In this document: piece by piece, positions 19,633-27,138 of the stretch
Layout of the letters: each line of letters begins with the position of its first letter
How positions within the stretch are numbered: position 1 is the first letter of the stretch
Source of the DNA: Spirosoma spitsbergense DSM 19989
Lineage (GTDB): Bacteria; Bacteroidota; Bacteroidia; Cytophagales; Spirosomataceae
Direction of reading: 5' to 3'
DNA length: 64,000 nt
Assembly (NCBI RefSeq): GCF_000374085.1
Contig: NZ_KB893548.1
Span: 117,858 to 181,857, forward strand
The notes under the pieces: model-generated
Told to the model about the DNA's origin: nothing
The model's input: the letters and a program-made list of their open reading frames with translations, nothing else
Database searches by the model: none
Made by a program: the position numbers and the translations under genes

Positions 19633-20673
19633 ATGCGTCTTGTCGACTACGCAACGATTATAAAAAAAGCCTGGGCTGAGTTTGATGGTTCAGTACCAGT
19701 CACATCTATCGAAGACATCAGTGCCCGTGTTTCAACAAACCATGTCTTCAAAGTACGATTTGATGATGGGGAGCACATTATTGCCAAGCTTTCTTACTTC
19801 GGAAATTATGAGCATTTCCAGGAAGACCATCGCATCATTCATGCCCTGGCCAATAATCTGCTCTATCCGTTTGAAAATGTGCTGGCGAAGTCCTTCATGC
19901 GCGATGGCCAGGTGTTTACGTACCGGCATCGGGATGCATTTATTGATGCATGGGTTGTGTTTTATAACCCTATCCGGATTCTGCTGAAATTGCCCCGCCG
20001 GTTGGAGGAGCACCATATTCAGATGCTGGGTGGGCAAGTTGCCCGGTTTCATAAAGCCTGCTCGCGGGTGAGCCCTGTGTTGCCGAAATCCAGCAAAACG
20101 TTACGCTCCGACATCTGGGATTTAGTGGACTTGCTGGATACGGAAGTGGGGCAGTTTGAGCACCGGATGCACATCAATGAATTGAAACGTCAGTGTGATC
20201 TGTTCCTGACCAATCGTCAGAAACTCGTGGCAAAAACGGTAGAAACGATGCCGGTTTTTGTGGACTGGAACATCGGTAACTTTTCCGTGACCGATAATCT
20301 GGAATTATACTCCCGCTGGGATTATGACTGGTTCAGGATTAGTTACCGGGTCATGGATTTCTACTTTTTCAGTCGCGTTGTTTCCAATGCAGGTGACCGA
20401 ACGGTGTTCAGCTACGTGATCGGTCCCATGATGGAAGACCGGTTTCTGCTTTTTCTGAAAGAGTACCACAAGGTTTTTCCGCTTACCGAAAATGAGATTC
20501 GTTTTCTGCCCGAAGCCTACCGATTTTTCATCCTCAATTACGTGATCAAATACGGGCGGTATTTTTTTCATCGTACTTACGCCACTAAACTCCAGCGACA
20601 GGCTTATCAGACGTACTTTCCGTCTATCGAAACATTCGATGTGGAGAAGATCTTAAGGGCTTTGGACCTGTAG
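19633..20673 (+). CDS. APH/choline kinase-fold phosphotransferase
   Basis: A 346-residue cytoplasmic protein with the kinase-like fold of the aminoglycoside phosphotransferase superfamily. A candidate nucleotide-binding Lys52 lies in HIIAKLSYF. The catalytic loop is VFVDWNIGNF, with Asp211 as the general base and Asn216 as a metal ligand; it replaces the usual HGDLHxGN. The DFG-like metal motif is RWDYDWFRIS (Asp230/Asp232), and VMDF follows as in APH proteins. The C-terminal helices include RYFFHRTYATKLQRQAYQTY. The substrate is unknown. It lies 86 nt after the glutamine synthetase-like gene, separated from it by a palindrome, so the pair may form an amine- or amino-acid-modifying unit; that is an inference from position only. 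Confidence 0.72.
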   Translation: MRLVDYATIIKKAWAEFDGSVPVTSIEDISARVSTNHVFKVRFDDGEHIIAKLSYFGNYEHFQEDHRIIHALANNLLYPFENVLAKSFMRDGQVFTYRHRDAFIDAWVVFYNPIRILLKLPRRLEEHHIQMLGGQVARFHKACSRVSPVLPKSSKTLRSDIWDLVDLLDTEVGQFEHRMHINELKRQCDLFLTNRQKLVAKTVETMPVFVDWNIGNFSVTDNLELYSRWDYDWFRISYRVMDFYFFSRVVSNAGDRTVFSYVIGPMMEDRFLLFLKEYHKVFPLTENEIRFLPEAYRFFILNYVIKYGRYFFHRTYATKLQRQAYQTYFPSIETFDVEKILRALDL

Positions 20674-20735
20674 CCCTGAGCTGAACGCGCAGGTGGACTG
20701 GTCAACATAATTCAGACGGAAACAGACAAAAAAGA

Positions 20736-20778
20736 AAAAGGAAGTAAGCTATTGATTAATAATAGTTTACCTCCTTTT
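20736..20778. terminator. Bidirectional hairpin between convergent genes
   Basis: AAAAGGAAGTAAGCTATT (20736-20753) pairs with AATAGTTTACCTCCTTTT (20761-20778) with two mismatches. It has an A-rich left arm and T-rich right arm, and lies between the kinase-fold gene and the leftward oxidoreductase gene. Confidence 0.7.
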
Positions 20779-20797
20779 CGCTTATACCTTCTTAAAC

Positions 20798-22144
20798 TTA
20801 CACCGCTATTGTTTTGCCCGGAACGGCAATTGGATAGAATCCATCTTTATCGGGCAGGCTTTTGGGCATTGCATCCCATGCCAGCGTAGTGGGAAACAGA
20901 TCAATTTGTGAGTTCAGTGCTTCTTCCCATTTCACGGGTTTGCCGGAATAAGTAGCCATACGGCCCATGAGGGCAGTCAGGGTACTTTTGGCAGTCCGTT
21001 CGGCATCGGCAAATTTATACTCTCCTTTGGCAATAGCCTCAAATAGTTCATCGTGCTCAATCTGGTACGGGTTGCCATCTTTCTTGGCATCGTACGTGTG
21101 AATCGGCTGGCCATTATAGCCCATCAGGGCACTGCTTTTCTTTTCAATACCTTCCACTTTACCCTTGGTGCCCAGAAATAATTCATCCACCCGGCTGTAG
21201 GTTCCCTCGTAGTGGCGGCATTGGCTGTTAATGGTTGTTCCGTCTGCATAGAGGTAATCGACAATGTGGTGATCGAAAATTTCGCCGTAGTCTTTCCCGG
21301 TCCGAACCTGACGCCCACCGGTTCCCTGGCAGGATACTGGATAGCCATTTTTCACCCAGTTCGCTACGTCAATGTTATGAACGTGCTGCTCGTTGATATG
21401 ATCGCCACAGAGCCAGTTGAAGTAGTACCAGTTGCGCATCTGGTAGTCCATTTCAGTTTGATTTGGCTGGCGGGGCTTTTGCCAGACACCGCCACTGATC
21501 CAGTAAACCTGACCACCCACAATATCGCCCAGCGCGCCATCCTGAATGCGGCTGATCATATCGCGATAGCTGGACTGATACCGTCGCTGGAGGCCCGTTA
21601 CGACGTTTAGTTTCTTCTTTTTTGCTTCTTCGGCTGCGGCCAGTACCCGTCGAATGCCGGGCGCGTCAGTGGCAACGGGTTTCTCCATGAATATGTGCTT
21701 ACCCTGCCGCACCGCTTCTTCGAAATGGCTGGGACGAAAGCCCGGAGGGGTGGCCAGAATGACAACATCCGCTAAAGCCATAGCCTGTTTGTAGGCATCG
21801 AAACCGACAAATTTATGATCTTCCGGCACCATTACTTTCGGTGTGCCATCAGCCGCTTTTGCCCCACGTTCCGTCAGTGCTTTGTAGGCATTGTCCAGAC
21901 GATCGCGAAAGGCATCGGCCATAGCCACGATTTTGACATTCTGCTTGGTACTGAGAGCCTGCTGAGCGGCTCCTGTACCACGACCTCCACAGCCAATGAG
22001 GGCCACTTTAATCGTATCATTGGCCGAAAAATGATAACCGGCGGCTTTTGTGCTAAAGGGTAGGGTGCTTAGTAGAGCTCCGCCTGCAAGCAGGCCGGAC
22101 GTTTTCAAAAACTCCCGGCGTTCCTGATTTGAATCGTTTGCCAT
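20798..22144 (-). CDS. Secreted Gfo/Idh/MocA-family oxidoreductase
   Basis: A 448-residue NAD(P)-dependent oxidoreductase with a twin-arginine signal (ERREFLKTSGLLAGGALLS, residues 8-26), so it probably acts in the periplasm with its cofactor already bound. The Rossmann motif is VALIGCGGRGTGAAQQAL and the EKP motif is FMEKPVATD. The C-terminal half contains the NWYYFNWLCGDHINEQHVHN segment typical of the large Bacteroidota and Planctomycetota subfamily. Substrate unknown. It is divergent from the TonB receptor gene to its right, with a 325-nt gap. Confidence 0.9.
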   Translation of the reverse strand: MANDSNQERREFLKTSGLLAGGALLSTLPFSTKAAGYHFSANDTIKVALIGCGGRGTGAAQQALSTKQNVKIVAMADAFRDRLDNAYKALTERGAKAADGTPKVMVPEDHKFVGFDAYKQAMALADVVILATPPGFRPSHFEEAVRQGKHIFMEKPVATDAPGIRRVLAAAEEAKKKKLNVVTGLQRRYQSSYRDMISRIQDGALGDIVGGQVYWISGGVWQKPRQPNQTEMDYQMRNWYYFNWLCGDHINEQHVHNIDVANWVKNGYPVSCQGTGGRQVRTGKDYGEIFDHHIVDYLYADGTTINSQCRHYEGTYSRVDELFLGTKGKVEGIEKKSSALMGYNGQPIHTYDAKKDGNPYQIEHDELFEAIAKGEYKFADAERTAKSTLTALMGRMATYSGKPVKWEEALNSQIDLFPTTLAWDAMPKSLPDKDGFYPIAVPGKTIAV

Positions 22145-22388
22145 GTCGAATAAAGATTTTTGTTATGGAAATTGTCTGATATAGAAGCGTATATGCGCCA
22201 AAATTTACTAGTGGACTAAGAGAAATATGAAAATTGAGTATTTATTTCTGTAAGACTATGGGCAAGCTCTCCCTGAACACCTGATTACTATACAGTTTTC
22301 ATGCTGGTGGTAAATACGTACCAACACCAGAATAACCCCTGGGAAACCTGATTAAGGTCGAAAAAAAATTTATTAATGGAAAGATTTT

Positions 22389-22421
22389 TTTGCACAAAAC
22401 TCAGACTTATCCGTATTTTTA
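22389..22421 (+). promoter_or_regulatory. Possible promoter of the TonB receptor gene
   Basis: TTTG at 22389-22392 and TATTTTTA at 22414-22421 approach the -33/-7 pattern (last base of the -7 box differs), 21 nt apart and about 50 nt before the start codon. The rest of the 22145-22469 gap holds no gene or structured element that I could see. Confidence 0.35.
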
Positions 22422-22469
22422 TCGTCAAAGTAACCAAGAGTTACATCACTTATCTTTTTCTCACTTTTT

Positions 22470-25400
22470 ATGAAAAAATTAATTACCTGTTCGATGCTCT
22501 TCCTGGGAATTTCTATCCTGTTCAGTACTGCTGTACTGGCTCAGACAGAGATAGCCGGCAAAGTCACCGACGAGGCTAAACGCGACGAACTTGCCGGGAT
22601 TAGCATTGCAGTGAAAGGGAAAGTTATCGGTACCATTACGGACCAGAAGGGTAACTTTTCGCTGTCTACCAGTACGCCAACGCCTTTTACCATTGCCGTT
22701 TCTGGAGTTGGGTTTCAAACCCAGGAATTTGTTATCAATGGTGACCGGAGAGACTTGAATGTAAGCCTGAAAGAGCAGGTATTGATGGGGCAGGAAGTGG
22801 TAGTATCGGCCTCGCGGGTGGAGGAAAGTGTGCTGAAATCGCCGGTATCGGTAGAAAGGCTGGATATTCGTTCGTTCCAATCTACCCCATCGGCCACGTT
22901 TTATGATGCGCTGCAGAACATAAAAGGGGTAGATATGAGTACCCAGAGCCTAACCTTTAAATCGGTTAACGTGCGGGGGTTTGGTGCCAATGGGAATACC
23001 CGGGTGGTACAACTACTGGATGGGATGGATAACCAGGCGCCGGGGCTTAATTTTTCGGTCGGCAACATTGCAGGGGTATCCGAATTGGATCTGGAAAGTG
23101 TGGAGCTATTGCCCGGTGCGGCTTCTGCGTTATACGGACCTAATGCCATCAACGGTTTGCTGCTGATGACCTCAAAAAGCCCGTTTCTATACCAGGGTGT
23201 CAGCGCCTACGCCAAAGCAGGCGTAATGAGCGCCAGTAACCGCACTACCGCAACGACACCTTTCTATGATGCGGCATTCCGCTATGCCAAAGCGTTCAAT
23301 AATAAACTGGCCTTTAAGGTGGGCGTTTCATACCTGACCGCCAAGGACTGGCAGGCTACCGACTACCGCGACCAGAGTTTTTCGAACGGTAAAACGCTCG
23401 AAAACGGTACGTTCGCTAACAATCCTGGCTATGATGGGGTCAATATTTATGGGGATGCCAGTGCAAACTTGTACTCGAATTTATACGGGAATGGAGCCCC
23501 CGGAACGGGCGCCAATGGAACCTCAGCTCTGTTGGGGGCTATTGCCACTACCCAGATTCCGCAGGCTGGAAATGCCACGCTGCCGCAGTTGACGGGCCTG
23601 ACACCGCAGCAAATCTTCAACAACATTATCCCGAACCTGAACATTTCACGGACGGGCTACGCCGAGAATGAACTGGTCAACTACAATGCTACAAACCTGA
23701 AACTGAACGGGGCAGTGCATTACCGGCTAAATGATAATGTAGAGGCCATTGTGCAGGCCAACTGGGGTACCGGAACAACCGTTTATACCGGCGCTGACCG
23801 CTATTATATCAAAGGCTTCAAACTGGGGCAGTACAAACTCGAATTGCGCGGGTCGAATTTCTTTGTACGTGCCTACACGACCCAGGAGCGCTCAGGTGAT
23901 GCCTACGCAACGGCCACGCTGGGGCAGGGTATAAACGAAGCCTGGAGCGGTAGTGCGGCTAAATGGTTTCCGACTTACTTCGGGGCATACGGACTAAACG
24001 CCTTCCAGGGCTATGCCGGGGCCTACCTCACGGCTTTGGGTTCCGGTCAGGCACCGGCTGCTGCACTGGCTGCCGCTAATGCGTATGCCAGTAGCCAGCA
24101 GAATGCCCTGCTGGATGCGTCCCGGCAGGCCGCCGACCAGGGCCGGCTTGTGCCAGGGACACCTGGTTTCCAGCAGGCCTTCGATGCCGTAACGGGTAGA
24201 CCTATTCCGGGGAACGCGCAGGGAGTAGGGGCTAAGTTCCTGGATAAAACGAACCTGTATCACGGTGAATTTATGTACAACTTCAGCAAAGAAATCAACC
24301 CCAAAATGGTTGAGGTGATTGTCGGGGGGAATATCCGTCGGTATGCGCTCAACTCAGAAGGTACGTTGTTTGCCCGTGATGACAGTGGTAAGGAGTTTAC
24401 CATTGATGAGTATGGCGCATATGTTCAGGCCTCAAAAACGATAGCTGACATATTGAAACTAACGGGATCGGTTCGGTACGATAAAAACCAGAATTTCAAG
24501 GCGCAGATCAGTCCGCGTTTTTCGGCGGTACTGACGCTGGCGAAAGTGCATAATTTCCGGGCATCTTTCCAGCGCGGTTTCCGCATCCCAACGACGCAGG
24601 ACCAATACATCGATTTGAATACCCCATCTTACCACCTGATTGGCGGATTGCCCTTCCTGAAACAGCGGTATAATTTTAGCGGTAGCCCGGTTTACACGTT
24701 GCAGTCGGTACAGGCTTTCGGAGCGGCACTACAGCAGGGCGGGGCGGCCGCCTTGCCGCAGGCACTTGGATTGCTGAAATCATCGGGAAACTCCGGTTAT
24801 GATCCGGAGCGGGTAGAAACGTATGAGGTGGGCTACAAGGGCTTACTGGGTAACAAATTATTCATCGATGCCTATTACTACTACAACCGGTTCCTGAACT
24901 TCCTGGGTAGCGAAATAGTGGTTCAGGGTAAGAATCCCGTTTCGCTGACGGACCCCGTTTCTACGCTTCAACTCCTTAGTGGTTCTACCCGTACCGTGTA
25001 TTCTTACCCGGTCAATTCGCCCACGCAATTGAAAAATGCGGGCTGGGCCATTGGTGTCGATTATGTATTGCCCGGCAACTACATGATTGGAGCCAACGTA
25101 TCGTCGAACTACCTGATCGACCAGGACAAGATTCCAACGGGTTTCGTCACGTTCTTCAACACGCCTAAATACCGGTACAACCTGTCTTTCGGTAATAGGG
25201 ATGTGGCCCGTACCGGTATTGGCTTCAATATAGTGTACCGTGCGCAGGAGTCGTTCCTATGGGAGTCGAGCTTTGCCAATGCGGAGGCAACTGCCCGTAA
25301 ACAAACGATTATTCCGGCCTATAGTACACTGGATGCACAACTGAGCAAGAAACTGACGGGTATCAAGTCGATCCTGAAAATAGGCGGTACTAACCTGACG

Positions 25401-25487
25401 GGTAAGCTCTACACGCAATCCTGGGGAAATCCCAGTATTGGTTCTATGTACTACGTTAGCCTAACGTTCGATCAGTTAATGAACTGA
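22470..25487 (+). CDS. TonB-dependent outer-membrane receptor
   Basis: A 1005-residue outer-membrane transporter. The signal peptide covers residues 1-24 (ending AVLAQ). A carboxypeptidase-regulatory-like beta-sandwich follows (about 28-105: IAGKVTDEAKRDELAGISIA). The plug domain (about 120-235) carries VNVRGFGANGNTRVVQLLDG and SALYGPNAINGLLLMTSKSP. The rest is the 22-strand barrel, which ends with an aromatic-rich strand (GSMYYVSLTFDQLMN). It lacks the SusC-specific VVVVGYGT segment and has no SusD partner, so it is a general nutrient or siderophore receptor; the ligand is unknown. An Ala/Gln-rich insertion lies near residues 520-570. It stands alone between the oxidoreductase and the permease. 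Confidence 0.92.
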   Translation: MKKLITCSMLFLGISILFSTAVLAQTEIAGKVTDEAKRDELAGISIAVKGKVIGTITDQKGNFSLSTSTPTPFTIAVSGVGFQTQEFVINGDRRDLNVSLKEQVLMGQEVVVSASRVEESVLKSPVSVERLDIRSFQSTPSATFYDALQNIKGVDMSTQSLTFKSVNVRGFGANGNTRVVQLLDGMDNQAPGLNFSVGNIAGVSELDLESVELLPGAASALYGPNAINGLLLMTSKSPFLYQGVSAYAKAGVMSASNRTTATTPFYDAAFRYAKAFNNKLAFKVGVSYLTAKDWQATDYRDQSFSNGKTLENGTFANNPGYDGVNIYGDASANLYSNLYGNGAPGTGANGTSALLGAIATTQIPQAGNATLPQLTGLTPQQIFNNIIPNLNISRTGYAENELVNYNATNLKLNGAVHYRLNDNVEAIVQANWGTGTTVYTGADRYYIKGFKLGQYKLELRGSNFFVRAYTTQERSGDAYATATLGQGINEAWSGSAAKWFPTYFGAYGLNAFQGYAGAYLTALGSGQAPAAALAAANAYASSQQNALLDASRQAADQGRLVPGTPGFQQAFDAVTGRPIPGNAQGVGAKFLDKTNLYHGEFMYNFSKEINPKMVEVIVGGNIRRYALNSEGTLFARDDSGKEFTIDEYGAYVQASKTIADILKLTGSVRYDKNQNFKAQISPRFSAVLTLAKVHNFRASFQRGFRIPTTQDQYIDLNTPSYHLIGGLPFLKQRYNFSGSPVYTLQSVQAFGAALQQGGAAALPQALGLLKSSGNSGYDPERVETYEVGYKGLLGNKLFIDAYYYYNRFLNFLGSEIVVQGKNPVSLTDPVSTLQLLSGSTRTVYSYPVNSPTQLKNAGWAIGVDYVLPGNYMIGANVSSNYLIDQDKIPTGFVTFFNTPKYRYNLSFGNRDVARTGIGFNIVYRAQESFLWESSFANAEATARKQTIIPAYSTLDAQLSKKLTGIKSILKIGGTNLTGKLYTQSWGNPSIGSMYYVSLTFDQLMN

Positions 25488-25512
25488 TCCCTACCCTACG
25501 GTGTCGGTTTCT

Positions 25513-25580
25513 GGAATCGCCAGCCCGGTGGAATCGCCAGCCCGGTGGAATCGCCAGCCCGGTGGAATCGCCAGCCCGGT
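25513..25580 (+). repeat. Perfect tandem repeat, four 17-bp units
   Basis: The unit GGAATCGCCAGCCCGGT occurs four times without a mismatch at 25513-25529, 25530-25546, 25547-25563 and 25564-25580, just after the TonB receptor stop codon. It is a minisatellite-like array that could vary in copy number. It is not a CRISPR because it has no spacers. Confidence 0.95.
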
Positions 25581-25606
25581 CAAAACTGATACTACGATTA
25601 CAAAAC

Positions 25607-25653
25607 AAACAAAAATGCCCTGCGGATCACCGGATCGCAGGGCATTTTTGTTT
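25607..25653 (+). terminator. Rho-independent terminator after the TonB receptor
   Basis: AAACAAAAATGCCCTGCG on the left pairs with CGCAGGGCATTTTTGTTT on the right, with an inner GATC/GATC extension and one bulged G, followed by T-rich sequence. It lies before the permease gene. Confidence 0.88.
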
Positions 25654-25746
25654 AGTCAGCTCATTGACGGGCCGAACTTTTAAGTCCATTATGACCGTTG
25701 AAAAAAAGCAGTATTTGCCAAACTCGCCCTACTAGTCAATACGCTA

Positions 25747-27126
25747 TTGAACCCAGTTATACCCCCTGATCAGTTTCCTGATTCTTCATCCCCGGCAGCG
25801 GAGTTACCACGTCGGCTGACGCTGTTGCAGGGTACCGCGCTGAACATGATCGACATGGTCGGTATCGGGCCGTTCGTCGTACTTCCTCTAGTCATCAAAA
25901 CACTGGGTGGTTCTCTATTTTTATGGGCCTGGGTGCTGGGTGCGGTCGTGTCGCTGGTCGATGCGTTTGTGTGGGCTGAGTTAGGTGCTGCCTTCCCGAA
26001 GGCGGGTGGAAGCTATAATTTTCTGAAAATATCGTACGGCGAACAGCGATGGGGGCGGTTACTTTCTTTCCTGTATGTGTGGCAAACGCTTATTCAGGCT
26101 CCGCTGGTTGTGGCTTCGGGGGCCATTGGTTTTGCCCAGTACGCTTCTTACCTGTTGCCGCTGGAGGAGTGGCAGCGTAAAGCCGTTTCGGGTATTGTTG
26201 TGCTGATAATTATCGCGTTACTCTACCGGAAAATCGACTCGATCGGCAAAATAGGGCTGATCATGTGGGGGGCTGTACTGCTTACGTTGGGCTGGATCAT
26301 TATTGGTGGCCTGAGTAATGCTCAGATTCCCTTGTCTGAAACACTCAGTTCGATTGGGTCGGTTAGTGGCGGAGTGTTGGCAGCTGGTTTGGGGCAGGCA
26401 TCTGTCAAAACGATTTACTGCTACCTGGGTTACTACAATGTTTGTCATTTGGGTGGTGAAATTCAGAAACCCGCCCGCAACATACCGGCCAGCATGTTTA
26501 TCTCTATTGTTGGTATCGCGGGTTTGTATTTACTGATGAACCTGAGCGTCGTTAGTGTAGTGCCCTGGCAAACTGCCCAAAACAGTGAATTCATCGTTAG
26601 TACGTTTGTCGAAACATTGTATGGTCCCCGTGCTGCTCAGTTTGCAACCGTATTGGTATTACTGGTGGCTTTTTCCTCCTTGTTTGCGGTGCTGCTGGGC
26701 TATTCACGCGTACCTTATGCGGCTGCCGTAGATGGGCAGTTTTTTAAAATCTTCGCCCGCCTGCATCCAACCCGCCATTTTCCGCACGTATCGCTACTAT
26801 TGCTGGGAGGATTAGGTTTCGTATTTAGTTTATTCTTCCGCCTTGGTGATGTGATTACGGCTATCCTGGCTATGCGAATTGTGGTGCAGTTTGTTGGGCA
26901 GGCCATCGGGTTACTGCTGCTTCACCGTCGGCGAGCTGCCGATGAGTTCCCGTTTAGAATGCCTCTTTACCCCTTACCCGTTGTGCTGGTCATTTGTATA
27001 TGGCTATTCATTTTTTTCTCCACCGGCCTGACGTTTATGCTGTCGGGGCTGTCGGTTATTGGCCTGGGCATCATCGCTTTTTTGATCTCCGCACAGTTCC
27101 GAAAGCAGTGGCCCTTTGGTCATTAG
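25747..27126 (+). CDS. APC-family amino-acid permease
   Basis: A 459-residue inner-membrane transporter with about 12 hydrophobic segments, starting with IGPFVVLPLVIKTLG and ending with TFMLSGLSVIGLGIIAFL. The APC-fold helix 1 region (LLQGTALNMIDMVGIGPFVV) is present and unbroken. A substrate amino acid cannot be assigned. No ATG precedes the conserved part. The only plausible start is TTG at 25747; the frame is open back to a stop at 25699-25701 but offers no better start. It converges with the metalloprotease gene with a 12-nt gap. Confidence 0.85.
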   Translation: MNPVIPPDQFPDSSSPAAELPRRLTLLQGTALNMIDMVGIGPFVVLPLVIKTLGGSLFLWAWVLGAVVSLVDAFVWAELGAAFPKAGGSYNFLKISYGEQRWGRLLSFLYVWQTLIQAPLVVASGAIGFAQYASYLLPLEEWQRKAVSGIVVLIIIALLYRKIDSIGKIGLIMWGAVLLTLGWIIIGGLSNAQIPLSETLSSIGSVSGGVLAAGLGQASVKTIYCYLGYYNVCHLGGEIQKPARNIPASMFISIVGIAGLYLLMNLSVVSVVPWQTAQNSEFIVSTFVETLYGPRAAQFATVLVLLVAFSSLFAVLLGYSRVPYAAAVDGQFFKIFARLHPTRHFPHVSLLLLGGLGFVFSLFFRLGDVITAILAMRIVVQFVGQAIGLLLLHRRRAADEFPFRMPLYPLPVVLVICIWLFIFFSTGLTFMLSGLSVIGLGIIAFLISAQFRKQWPFGH

Positions 27127-27138
27127 CAACCGGTACTG

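Noticed and set aside
25513..25580. CRISPR array
   Set aside because: Units are 17 bp, directly adjacent, without spacers, and no cas gene is in the window.
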